A stretch of DNA of 64,000 nucleotides, taken from assembly GCA_026545765.1 (NCBI GenBank), contig CM048842.1, positions 46,013,431-46,077,430 on the forward strand, in the 5' to 3' direction. This document shows positions 43,949 to 54,895 of this stretch, piece after piece. A program made the translations under genes and the position numbers. Each line of letters starts with the position of its first letter. Position 1 is the stretch's first letter. Source of the stretch: Plantago major (Eukaryota; Streptophyta; Magnoliopsida; Lamiales; Plantaginaceae). The notes under the pieces were generated by a model. It was given only the letters and a program-made list of their open reading frames with translations, did not search any database and was not told where the DNA came from.

Positions 43949-45086
43949 GGGAAAATTACAAAAACCACCCCTTAAATATGCCCCCTTTTCACATTCACCC
44001 ATAGATTGACGTCTATTACAGATCCGTCCAAAATTAACAAAGGCCTAATTTGAAAATTACATCCAAACCCAAAAGTCAACTTTTTCACCTGTTTTATCTT
44101 TTCTTTATAATTCAATATTTAAATTAATTTTATTTATTCCAAAATACCCGCAACACTTTCAATTTCTTATTAAAAAGACCACAAAAAAATTACTTATAAA
44201 AATTTCTACCCTTCTTCTTCCCCACCACTCCACCACCTCATTCTTCCCTACCACTTCCAACCACAATCTTCTCCAACCACCACCCACCGCCACAACTCAC
44301 AACACCGCCAGCAGCCTTACCCACCTCTGTTCACCCACCCCACTACCGATCTTCCCACCTCCGTTCACCCTCCCATCACGCCACCTCCCACCATCCCACC
44401 TCCGGCAACCACCATCATGGTCCGCCCACCACCGCTCAGATCCATTTCCACCGCCGATCTGCCGACCACCACCTCCATTCTTCCCACCCCACCCCCGTTC
44501 ACCCACCACGCCATCTCGCCACCTCCAATCTGCCTCCCACAACCACCGATCTACCGCCCACCACCACGTGTTTCAGATCTGCATACTTGTCTCCCATCCC
44601 CACCGCGGTCTCGGAAGCTGCTTCCATGGCGGAAGCTCTGAGCTTCCGCCATGGAAGCCGGATCTGGAGCAGGAAGCTCCAGATCGGAATTTCCATGGTG
44701 GAAGCACAGTGCTTCCGCCATGGAAGCTCTGTTACACAGCTTCCATGGCGGAAGCTCTAAGCTTCTGCCGGAGCTCCGGCCGGCGAGGTCGGGATGAGGT
44801 TGTATTCGGAAAAAAAATTGTTTTGTGGACTATTATGTTAGTTATGAAATTATTGGGGCTATTTAAAAATTTTTGGATTATTTTTGTAAGTTATAAAATT
44901 ATTTGGCTATAATGTGTAGTAAAATGAAACATATAAATCAGAATCAGCCTAATTCATTTTCTTTTCCATTTAAATTTATGTTGGTCAACTCAAAATATAG
45001 ATTTTGGATTTGGATGAAATTGTTTGAAATCGGGGGTTGAATCTGTAATTGGCTCAAATTTTAGGGGTACCTTATGTAATTGGCCC
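43949..45086. mobile_element. Mutator-like non-autonomous transposon, 1.1 kb, with GC-rich cargo
   Basis: It starts GGGAAAATTACAAAAACC and ends TTATGTAATTGGCCC; the first and last 31 bp form imperfect inverted repeats. The sequence ATATAATATA stands on both sides (43939-43948, 45087-45096), a 9-10 bp target duplication as made by Mutator-like (MULE) elements. The middle (44215-44800) is far richer in C and G than its surroundings and is proline-codon-rich (...PTTTSILPTPPPF...), as if it held a captured gene piece (Pack-MULE style). No transposase is present. The host family (MULE or another DNA transposon with long duplications) is inferred from duplication length. Confidence 0.82.
44620..44760. 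repeat. Cluster of palindromes in the transposon cargo
   Basis: A perfect 19-bp inverted repeat with a one-base centre (44620-44638, 44640-44658; arm GCTTCCATGGCGGAAGCTC), a 10-bp arm hairpin GATCTGGAGC/GCTCCAGATC (44661-44685), a 16-bp imperfect one (44691-44725), and a fourth copy of CTTCCATGGCGGAAGCT at about 44740. Confidence 0.9.
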
Positions 45087-45370
45087 ATATAATATAAGTA
45101 GCTTATTCCAAAAAAAAAAAAAAACCTCCCTCAAACGAAACCAAAATAAAATACAAAAGTATACACAATCAATAAGGTTGTTCCAAATAAACGCCGCGGT
45201 GGTATGTGCTCACCCCATAACACCAAAAAAAAAAAAGAATATTATACAAACTTAATTTCACATATTACGGTTGTTGTTTTTTTAACCCATCAGTTCCCAA
45301 CAACCCCGCACGGTGGTATGCGTCACCCCACTAAAGACACAAAAATTATTATTTTACAAACCAACCAGAT

Positions 45371-47352
45371 TCCCACCGGTACTACTATGGAAAAGTATAA
45401 CAGCCAGAGGAAATTTGGTTGGTTTGGCACATAAGGCCAACTTGACAATTTTTCTGGTTACCATTCTACCTGTACGCGAAAAGCAATTGACCGAAATACA
45501 TTCTCCATATACACTACGATTATGCAGAACAAAACAAATCTCCAGAAAAATATTCTCCATATATATACTACAATACAAAATCTTAATTATTGACTCCACA
45601 GAAAGGAAAAGATCAAAAAAAGATAACTTCAATATTTAGATTGCCAAACTTAAGACTGCAACTTTGATGTATAAATTCAACCACATACCAAAATTCTTAA
45701 ATTATCTCAAAAATGGTTCAGCAACTAAGCAGAGGTAATGTTTTCATGGCAATTAATTCTTGGTAATCCTTTTCAACATGTGTTGATCATTTAACTACAG
45801 TTATACATCTATTGTCAATCCAGGATAGAACTGGAGGAACGTGTATTCTTCAAAAAAAGTGAAGAGTAGAAAATTCAACTCATCGATAAGGTATGAAAAA
45901 TCATCTTACATTCATGTTCAGTGTTTGTTTTCACGGTTGCCCGTCTGATATAAAATCCACAAATTCATATGTTGTAATTGAGAGTGTCACACATTAAATT
46001 TCCAGTTAATTGTGTTATGTTTATGATGTCCGTGTTTATGCTGTCTATGTTTAAAATATGTTTTAAGCCACTAATTCAAATATAACATTTCAAGAATTAG
46101 CGAACCTAACAGACGGTCTGCTTTAGCAATGGGAATCTATGGATTATCTCAAAATCTGAATATCACCGTATCAAAATACAAACGCCACAAAATCGATACA
46201 AGAAACAGAAGAAGCCATAGTAAAATCGATACAAGAAACAGAAAAAGCAGACGTAAAAGATAGCCTTGAACTCAAAATTTGTTTCAAAGATAAAATCGAT
46301 TAAGCTCAAATAGGAATCACCATAGCTTTAAATCTAGAGAAAATAAACAGATCATGAAAACAGAATGAAACTTTTATCAAACTCAATTGGATTCGAAAGA
46401 CCTAATAATTGGGGAAAAGAAACGAATTAGGCTCAAATAATAAAAATCATACCTTCCAAGTAAGAATCTCCTCCTCAATCGATCCCCTGGAACAAATCTG
46501 AGACAGGATGCCGAAAAAGCTTATCAGCTCTGAATCTCCTCCTCACGCGAATCTGGAACGACGAAGCAACAGCTTGGAATCATAAATCAAATTTCGAAGT
46601 TGGTGAAGAAGGAGAAGATATCGATTGGCAGTTATTCGGAGAAGCAATGGGGAAATTCCGTAGAGTAGAAGAAGGTGAAGATATGGGAGATCATAAATGT
46701 TAGACGCAGCACCTTTTTGGCTAATGACAGCACCAATTATTTTGGTCGTACTTACCAAAAATAATGCCCCTAACTCAATTTTTTAAAAAAATTAACGTAA
46801 AATCGAAATAACTCGTTTACACAAACACAATAACATTAACATGCACGATTGAATACAAATTTCAACAATAAAAAACATCGATAAATTTTCGCAATTTTTT
46901 TTTTTTGGTGAAAGGTGGAAAAAGTTGAAAAATATGTAGAGAAATTGGGGGAAAAAAAAGAAAAAATTAAAAACTGAAAAATAAAAAATGAAATGGCCGT
47001 TTTTGAGAACCGGCCATTTCATTTTTTTTTTCAGTTTTTTATTTTTTCTTTTTTTTTCCAATTAAAATGGCCCATTTGACCGGAAATATTTTTTTTAAAA
47101 TTTAAATTTATTTATTTGAATTTGCAACTTTAACTTTAATTCGAACTTGAATCGAAATGCTTCCGGATAAAAGTTTATAATTTGAGCACGAATTAAATTG
47201 AATAGAAAACTATTCTTTTAACAATTATTTATTTATTTATTTTACATAAAGAACTATTTCAGTAAAAGTGAAATCATATTCATTTTCGGCAACATGAATT
47301 TTCACTCATTTCACTATAAATACGGAACACAACATAAAATTGAAAGTATAAA
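45371..47352. other. AT-rich non-coding DNA with duplicated segment and long hairpin
   Basis: 46160-46660 is a copy of 30500-31040. An inverted repeat at 46951-46999/47011-47060 has A-rich left and T-rich right arms with GAAATGGCCG/CGGCCATTTC at the centre and an 11-base loop. No gene is seen. Part of this DNA may be the 3' flank or terminal repeat of the MULE whose gene starts at 47353. Confidence 0.6.
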
Positions 47353-48604
47353 CTAGAACAAAAACCATTGGCGTAGCCGAACGGAATAATGTTGCATCCA
47401 ATGGCTTATTCTTTCCTCTCTAGCAGATTCCCATGACATCCATAATGGTGGAAGTGGGCATTCGTCTATCACGCGCTACCTAATATAGTGATTGTTATCA
47501 ACGAATCCCATTGTCCACTCTTCATCTGTCGATGGAGGGTCCGGAGATGGTGAGTCCATCTGTGAATGACACTCCAATGGAAAATATGTAAGACTCCCAG
47601 TTTTTGCATAGCAGCTCAAGACCCGTTGGTATGTTGTAGTTGTAAGAAAGCCCATATCCGGGAGTGTATACCACCATGGGTTGTTACATGGGCCTGCAAA
47701 CCAGTTCAAACGACTAGTTATTTTCGTGACCCTTTGTGGCCCCATTTTTGCGACGTAAAGCTCCATGTGGTTGTTCAACTCCTCCATAAGTTCCTGCCTG
47801 ACATCTGGCCACCGGTCTTGTGAATGGTATTAGAGTTGTGCTATGACCCTAAAATCGCAGTTTCCATCGGAGACGACATTAGTCCAACCTCTAATGAAGT
47901 GTACAGTTTGTTGCGGCATTTGACACTGTTATTTAAATGATGTACCAGTACTTGCTTGCGAACCTGAACCTGCATTGCTTGGGGTGGAATTCCGTCGTGA
48001 TTGATTCGCGTGTTGGTGCTCCCAAGTAGATGGGATCCTACTCCTTGTTGCTCTAGGTCGCCTACCTCTTCGTTGGTTTACGATTGGCTCCTCAAAGAAT
48101 GATTGTGACGCACTCGAATCGTCAAAATATGATATCATTTCCTCCTCCGTGGAAGTCTCGCTGCGGTCCCTCGCCCAGTCAATAAACTGGTCCCGTACAC
48201 TCTGCTGCCTAGTTTCAGGTGGTTCCCCCATGTGAAGAGTTCTCCAGAACACGTTTAGATCGTGAACCGGGTGGACGGTCCTCCTGTTTCTCAACTTGAC
48301 AGCCAATTGACATGCACACATTAGTCCAAAACTTGTGTGCAATGTGTGATCGCAATCACTGGGATTAACATCGTCCATTTCTTTCACCATTTTGTCAATG
48401 GCAAGATGTGAAACCACACATCCCAGCCTACGGAAGATGTGACTTGTTGTGGAATGAGGCTTAATCATAAGAGATCTCTCAAACTCTGTGCGGATCGCAT
48501 CAAAATGCATTTCAAGTAGGCCATGCAGTTTCGGGAATGCCCGGTGAAACTTCTGATTTGAAGGACCCAACCACAACTTGTACCTGGCGTGAGCAGATTC
48601 GACT

Positions 48605-48721
48605 CTGCAACCAATTTACAGTGTTGAAATGTCAGTTTCGGCATAACTGTAATTATAGGCTAGTTGTGCAATACGAAATAAACTAATTTACGAGTGGCTT
48701 TATGACGATAAATTGAATTAC
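48605..48721 (-). other. Intron of the MULE-OTU gene (117 bp)
   Basis: Minus strand: ACCAATAG|GTAATTC ... TTGGTTGCAG|AGTCGAATC. Splicing restores T-N-R-V-E-S-A-H across a split Arg codon (phase 2), the conserved MULE block. Confidence 0.85.
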
Positions 48722-49201
48722 CTATTGGTCGTGTTTCTGTCGTAGTGTAGGATGTTCTTGGTCCAAGCGAGGACAAATCGCTCACGGTATGGGTCCAACC
48801 ATGTCCTCCATACGTACTCCATGACAGCCGGTAGTCTTCGCCAGGCCTTCGCCATTTCGTGACTGCTCATGGAGTTCATGATCTTTGCATGCACGACGCG
48901 ATCCCATCTGGATTTTACTGCCCCTTGATACTTTGTGGAACCACACAACTTGTTTACTTTAGCCTGCACATCCTTTGATATGTGCCTCCGACACAGTAGG
49001 TGTGCTGCTTCTGGAAATACGATATTAATCGCATTCATTGCCGCTAACTCTCTGTCGGTAACAAAAACCCCCGGTGAGACACCACACTCAGCAAACAACT
49101 CCCGCAATTGTGTAAGCCCCCACACATAACTTGACGTCCTTTCGTTCGAGAGGAAAATGAAAGCTATGTGATAGTTTTGCCCAGTGGGTAAGACGCCAAT
49201 C

Positions 49202-49206
49202 AGTTC
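49202..49206 (+). repeat. Gypsy-2 target-site duplication, left (AGTTC)
   Basis: AGTTC is repeated exactly at 62943-62947, after the 3' LTR. On the minus strand it lies in ...MPLVEL|IGVLPTGQ of the transposase. Confidence 0.92.
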
Positions 49207-50055
49207 TGTTGTTACGGACATACGTCTAATCCGTTAAGGGCGCCATAGAGCGTGTCCTAAAGCGCATCACGGCTTAATTAGCCAATTCAGTATTGGTCCG
49301 ACCTCATATGGTCCGCCCACAGTGAATCGGCCAGTACACTAAAGTCACTACATCCTCACAACTAGTCCGAGCTGGCTAAGGAAAGGACTTCCAAACCTGA
49401 TTATGTCAGTACAGAGATGCCTAACGGACCGGACGAGAGAATCTCGGACGCCAACATCGCGATAAGCCCAAACGTATATAACAGAACCACTAAGATACTT
49501 CCGTGAAACTCCAGGCTCGGACATCCAGAGTTACCCAAGGGCAGATCAACTAAGCAGACAAATCTGTCCGAGGGACTAACACGGGCCCAACAGGCGGAAC
49601 AATACTCTCAGAGGGAAAAGGTCCAAACTACCCTCCCAGGCCCACTTGTCGTTATTGGATTACTGTTCACTAATGGGCCAGGGGCTGAAGGTAGCATTGG
49701 TGTCCAAATCTGGATCGTACACTTGGCATCATCTTATGAACCTCGTCATAAGTACTCGATAACTATAAATAGAGTACAAGGTCCCAGACCTTCAGGTAAG
49801 TTTTCTAGTCGGATACAATAACCTTCCTCATAACTATTACATTGAGAGCTTCCAACTCTCTCTTGAGTAAAGTCTCTTACCGGATTGAGTCGGGCAATCC
49901 GGATATCCCGTTCTAACCCCCCCCCCCCCCACTTAGCCCTTTCAAGTACGCAAGCACGGACAAGTGATACCTCGGACTTCAAGTAGGAGGCGGGACCAAG
50001 TTCAGGATATTTGTAGTAGTTTAGTCAGTTAATGTTCGAGGTTTAACCCTCAACA
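49207..50055 (+). repeat. Gypsy-2 5' LTR
   Basis: TGTTGTTACGGAC ... ACCCTCAACA. TATA box TATAAATAG at 49764-49772. It ends with a C-run near 49917-49931, as does the LTR of Gypsy-3. Confidence 0.94.
49764..49772 (+). promoter_or_regulatory. TATA box in Gypsy-2 5' LTR
   Basis: TATAAATAG in AACTATAAATAGAGTAC; the same site is at 62654-62662 in the 3' LTR. Confidence 0.7.
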
Positions 50056-50058
50056 TTT

Positions 50059-50074
50059 TGGCACCGTCTGTGGG
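50059..50074 (+). other. Gypsy-2 primer binding site
   Basis: TGGCACCGTCTGTGGG, one base different from Gypsy-3; the change lies within the most conserved part (TGGCGCC). Confidence 0.72.
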
Positions 50075-50111
50075 AAACCTTATAAAAAGCATTTGTGATT
50101 CGATTGAACTA

Positions 50112-51332
50112 ATGGCAAGAACGAGATGAACAGCAAGGGGTGGAGTTACAGGAGTAGGAACTTCTCCACCACGCCCACAGGGACGTCCGCCCAACCGGGG
50201 ACGCAGAGCTGCAACGTCAAGAGAAAGATATCCTAGCAAAGGACACACAACTAGTCAGTCCTCAGATGAGGGAGTGGTATGAGCTTCTCCGGCAGAAGCT
50301 CAAGGCCCACCCTCAGGCCAACAATTCACCATGCCTGATGGATGCACCGTCCGCACTAACGACCTCGGACTGAGCGAGATGCAGTTCAACAGATTGCTAA
50401 CGATCATTCAAGGGTGTCTGGGATCCAACAATGCTCCTCCACAGCAGGCCACTCCGCCAGTGGTTACACCTCCTCAAGCAGAGCCAGCATTGTCCAGGAA
50501 CGGGCAACGCCCAATCCAGCAGAGATTAGGAGATCAGCAACCTCAGGAGGATTTGCGAGATCTCTTGGATAGGCGGGCCTCAACTTCTCAAGTGCGAGGG
50601 GAAGGAAGCCACCATGAAAGGAGAGAACGTCAAGATGGGAATAATAGATACCCAGAAGCGCCACTGCCAGCACCTTCGAGAGACAGGGATCAAGTGGCAG
50701 AAACTGTTCCGAAAGTCCGCATAAATGAACTTCCAGCGGATGTAGTCATACATCCGAGGACAGGGGAGATCATGATGGTAGACGAGATCTATGACCAGCA
50801 AAAGGCTCTGGAAGCTCAAATTCTAAGCCTCGGACGTCTTGTGAAAGACCACGAGCAGATAACTACCAGTGCACCAAATCCCCTGTGCGACAGCATCATG
50901 AGAGAGAAGGAGAGAAACCGGAACTCGGATCAAGTGATCCCAAACTTGGAATACTACTATGGGGACGCTTGTCCCGTGGGTCACCTAACAAGATATAACA
51001 GCAAGATGGATTCCAAAGGGATGACCGACCACACGAAAGCCCTCACCTTCTCGTCCACTCTCTTTGGGACAGCCATGGATTGGTACACTTCTTTGCCAAA
51101 TAAATCAATACAGTCGTACGCGGATCTATCCTATAAGTTCTTGGCACGATTCGTCAAATCCAAGAGGAGAAAGCGTACCGTGGAACATCTGGCAGTAGTT
51201 ATACAGGGAGAGCAGGAGGATCTAAGGACTTTCTTAGATCGGTTTCACACGGAGGTTCTCCGAGTTGAGTCACACAGTGTTAAAGAACGGGTCCGACACC
51301 TGTATGCTAATACTCTTAACTCGGAACTTTGA
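50112..51332 (+). pseudogene. gag: Gypsy-2 gag
   Basis: ATG at 50112 (MARTR, then TGA at the sixth codon). Another stop lies near 50280, after which the frame is open from 50331 to 51332. The middle is Pro/Gln/Arg-rich; the capsid domain is clear: YYYGDACPVGHLTRYN, FSSTLFGTAMDWYTSLP, YADLSYKFLARFVKSK and TFLDRFHTEVLRV are standard for the plant Retrotran_gag family. The stop at 51330 is followed by continued coding-like sequence. Confidence 0.88.
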
Positions 51333-51395
51333 AGAAAACTCTCAAGTCAAGAGGTAAGGAGCGAAAAGCACTTAGAAGACATCTGTGAAGAAGTA

Positions 51396-52280
51396 ATGTA
51401 TGGCGAAGAATACAGGAGGAACGTTCCAGTCAGAGTCAGCTCCAAGAAAGGGAAGGATCCGGTGAAGCAAGACCAACGCCCGATAAAGTTTGATTCTAGG
51501 AAGGATAAGAGAGATAGAGGTTTTCGCCGGGAGAGGAGTCCGCCGAGGAGATACGCGGACTATACCCGTCTCAATAGGCCAAGATCCGACATCTTGGCAA
51601 CAATCATCGAGAAGAAGCTGGATGTCCAGTGGCCGAAAACCTCTTATCACGGCCGTAAGAATAAGAATGCAAAGGGCTACTGCAAGTTCCACAAGTGTCG
51701 TGGACACGAAACTGACGATTGCATTCAACTAAAGACAGAGGTGGAGCACCTAGTAAGAAATGGAATATTGAAGGAACATATTGATGAGGACGGACCTGCT
51801 AGGCAAGATAGAATGGAACAAAGGAGAGAGGAGAGGATGACGGAACCACCACCCCATCCATTGTCGTTGCCCCCTCCGCCAGTCGAGTATCCGCCCCGTC
51901 CAGATCGACGCTCTTACAGATATGTTGATGACATCGAGATGGAGAATGCCCCATACAGCGGGGTGATCAACACTATCGCGGGTGGACCAACTGGAGGAGA
52001 TAGCAGGAACGCAAGGGAGCGAACCGCGCAAAACCTTCGGAACAATGACCGAGCATATGCTGATCCGGCAATCCCGGGCATTAACGCCATATCTTTTGAT
52101 GACAGTGAAATCCCTCGTCCTACGGCAGGAGGAGAAGACATCGAGAAACCGGATGTCCCGTTGGTGGTCTCATTGACCATTGCAACCTATCGAGTGAATA
52201 AGATCTTGGTTGACACTGGAAGCTCCTCGAACATCATCTCTAAGAGGACACTGGATCAGATGGAATTGGGTAGAATCTGA
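51396..52280 (+). pseudogene. pol: Gypsy-2 nucleocapsid-like region and protease
   Basis: After basic residues (FRRERSPPRRYADY) comes a Cys/His motif YCKFHKCRGHETDDC, the usual end of Tat-type Gag. The protease motif ILVDTGSSSNIISKRT (about 52205-52250) is intact. A TGA at 52278 replaces a codon of the protease; the frame goes on at once with YGRVHTSILGFGGG. Confidence 0.88.
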
Positions 52281-53741
52281 TATGGCAGAGTGCACACCTC
52301 TATATTAGGATTCGGAGGAGGAACCGTACGACCCCTCGGAAGTGTCATGTTACATGTTTCGCTCGGCACCTTTCCGGCAAGGGTGACACAAGAAGTCCGC
52401 TTCGTGGTGGTCGAACAAACTTTTGACTACATTGCCATCTTCGGACGTCCAGGCCTCAATCAGTTCTGGGCTATTTCCTCTACTCTCCATAACAGGATGA
52501 AATTCCCAACGGCCTTTGGAGTCGTACAAGAGCTCGGGAATGTTAGAGAAGCTTGGGAATGTTATATCATGTCCACAAGAAGGGCGTCCGCGCCCGTGCT
52601 TGCAGTCACCATGACTCCTGACTCGCCCGTTATTCTTCCACCCAAAAAAGAAGACTCACAGGTCGGCGTAGGGAGCCAGAAGGAAAAATTTCCTAGAACG
52701 GTACGAATTGAGCCTCACGAGACGCTTAAACAGATCGAGATTGTTGCTGGAGATCCAGAAAAGAAGACAAGGATCGGAACCGAAATGAATGTGGAAGTAG
52801 AGATGAAGCTCATCGCTTGTCTCCGAGACAACAGCGATGTATTCGCTTGGAGCACCAATGACCTGAAGGGTATAGACCCGAGGATTACTGTTCACCGTCT
52901 GAACATGGATCCTTCGGTTAAATACATCCGGCAGAAGAGAAAAGACTTTGGTCCGATCAAAGATGCCATCATATCCGCCGAAGTTGATCGACTCCTGAAA
53001 GCAGGACACATTGAAGAAGTCTGCTATTCTGATTGGGTTTACAACGTGGTTCTGGTCTAGAAATCACCAGGCAAGTGGAGGATGTGTAATGACTTCACAA
53101 GGTTGAACAAGTTCTGCCGAAAGGATCCATATCCATTACCACGGATAGATCAGCTAGTTGACTCCACATCCGAATGTGCACTACTGAGCTTCATGGACGC
53201 GCACCAAGGTTTTTACCAAATACGGATGGCCAAGGAGGATGTTAAGAAAACAACCTTCTTCGCGGCCGGAGGAGTATACTGCTTCAAGGTGATGCCTTTC
53301 GGACTAAAGAACGCGGGAGATACTTACCAACGCCTAGTGAACCAGATGTTCAAGGACGAGATTGGGAAGACAATGGAAGTATATGTGGACGACATGCTCG
53401 TCAAAAGTAAAACTGAAGAACAACATGTGGACCATTTGAACAAGTGCTTCGCTATCCTGAGGAAGTATGGAATGAAATTGAATCCCGAGAAATGCACCTT
53501 CGGAGTGAAAGGAGGAAAGTTCCTCGGATACATGGTCACAGAAAGGAGGATAAGCGCTAATCCCGAGAAAATCAAGGCAATCCTTGATCTGCCGCATCCA
53601 AAAACCCTCAATGAGGTACAACGACTCATAGGAAGTCTCATGTCCTTAAGTCGTTTTATTTCCCGTTCAACAGAGAAAAATCTTCCGTTCTTCAACCCTC
53701 CGGAAAGGAGAGAGCTTTGTGTGGACCGCGGAATGTTCTGA
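52281..53741 (+). pseudogene. pol: Gypsy-2 protease end and reverse transcriptase
   Basis: IFGRPGLNQFWAI closes the protease. The polymerase runs from HIEEVCYSDWVYNVVLV; a TAG at 53058 stands where Gypsy-1 has Glu (VLVEKAPGKW). Next come RMCNDFTRLNKF, FMDAHQGFYQIRMAKED, VMPFGLKNAG and MEVYVDDMLVKSK with YVDD. A frameshift near 53700 follows LPFFNP. Confidence 0.92.
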
Positions 53742-54480
53742 GGCTTTCGAAAAACTGAAAGAGTACCTCCATTCCCCTCCACTACTCTCCAAACCCGTCG
53801 AAGGAGAGCCACTCTACCTCTACCTAGCAATCACGGAAGAGGCAATGAGTTCCGTCTTAGTACGGATTCAGGCTAACGAGCATTTTCCGATTTACTATCT
53901 TAGCAAAGCCCTTGCGGGGGCAGAGACAAGATTCGTGAAGATCGAGAAGCTTGCATACGCTTTGGTTTATACCGCCAGACGGTTAAAACCTTACTTCAAA
54001 TCTCATAGAATTGTGGTACTAACTGCGGAACCTTTGAAATAGGTCTTAGGGAAGCCCGATCAGTCAAGACGACTCTCTAAGTGGGCGATTGAGCTAAGCG
54101 AATACGACATTTGCTACCAGGCTCCGTCAGCCAAGAAAGCTCAAGTCCTCGCCGATTTCCTAGCAGAATATCCCGAGACGGATTCAGAGAAAGTCCCTGA
54201 CAGACAAACATTGCAATGTCTGGCTACTAAAAAGATCGTGCAAAGGCCAATCCCGCTGAAGTTAACAACTTTGAGGAGGCTCAGTTTATCAATCGTCCCT
54301 CGCTTGCATCATGCGAGGAAACTCGGATCAACCAGATGTTTCTCCTCGACGATATCGTGAACAGATCAGATGTTAACAACTCTGGAGCCGAAGTCAAAAG
54401 AAAGGAAGAATAGCGCTCGGAAGCCCCTGAGCTGAAAGAAGATTTCCATTCCAGAAAGCACTCTTCGGACGTTTAGGTAC
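53719..54480 (+). pseudogene. pol: Gypsy-2 first RNase H
   Basis: ECSEAFEKLKEYLHSPPLL, LYLYLAITEEAMSSVLV and KPYFKSHRIVVLTAEPLK are typical. A TAG at 54040 lies in EPLK|V (Gypsy-1 has EPLKHVLGKPDQ). Then KWAIELSEYDICYQAP and VLADFLAEYPET close the domain. A linker with several stops runs to about 54480. Confidence 0.85.
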
Positions 54481-54890
54481 TAGAGGTGGACGGATCCTCC
54501 ACTGGAAAAGTAGGAGGTATCGGAATTTTCCTTAAGAGCCCTGATGGCGCGGAACTCGACTATGTAATTTACATGGAATTAAAAGTCACCAACAATGAGG
54601 CTGAGTATGAAGCCCATTAGTTAGTGCGCTTGGCGAGTCCTCAAGTCCATAGCTCAAAGCTTACGGACTCCACTAGTCATGACAACTTTCAGGAACCTTT
54701 GCCACCAAGGGTCCTTTGATGATCAAGTATCTCGAGCTACTCAAGCAGGAAACCGGCCTCTTTGAAGAGTTCACCCTGTAAAAGTTTGACAGAGTCTATA
54801 ACGAAAGAGCAGATGCCTTAGCAAAATACGCATCCGCGACAGCGGCCCTGGACACAAGAAGAGTTATTCTGCTCACTGTAACTCACTCAT
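54480..54890 (+). pseudogene. pol: Gypsy-2 second (archaeal-type) RNase H, decayed
   Basis: LEVDGSSTGKVGGIGIFL and KVTNNEAEYEAH match the start of the domain in Gypsy-1 (VDGSSTGRLGG, KVTNNEAEYEAL). A stop follows at 54618 and small deletions break the rest; KYASATAALDTRRVI can still be read near 54820-54870. Confidence 0.8.
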
Positions 54891-54895
54891 CCATC

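Larger units (their letters stand above)
43527..45370. repeat. Tandem duplication of about 363 bp, second copy split by a transposon
   Basis: Unit A (about 43527-43889) and unit B (about 43890-45370 without the insertion at 43949-45086) share CTTACATGCAAGAGGTTCG, ACGGGTGAGC, CATATAATATA, CAAACGAAAC, GGTTGTTCCAAA and GGTGGTATGCGTCAC. Unit A therefore shows the uninterrupted state. Confidence 0.85.
47353..49206 (-). pseudogene. MULE transposase with OTU protease domain, C-terminal piece
   Basis: This continues the gene at 62948-63708; Gypsy-2 lies between. MULE catalytic blocks: GQNYHIAFIFLSNERTSSY, FVTDRELAAMNAI (second Asp), FPEAAHLLCRRHI, and NTTNRVESAHARYKLW (Glu), the last joined across an intron (48605-48721). 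After a linker (DSSASQSF..., basic RRGRRPRATRSR) comes VVSDGNCDFRVIAQL, the D-G-N-C block of OTU cysteine proteases, then RWPDVRQELMEELN, and FVDNNHYI with the expected catalytic His. Stops lie after AQL (near 47832) and after NNHYIR (near 47474), and near 47929. OTU domains are known joined to some plant MULE proteins; the role is unclear. Confidence 0.83.

Noticed and set aside
44417..44912. Proline-rich and palindromic frames in the Mutator-like cargo as a gene
   Set aside because: Low complexity; no domain or intact gene structure.
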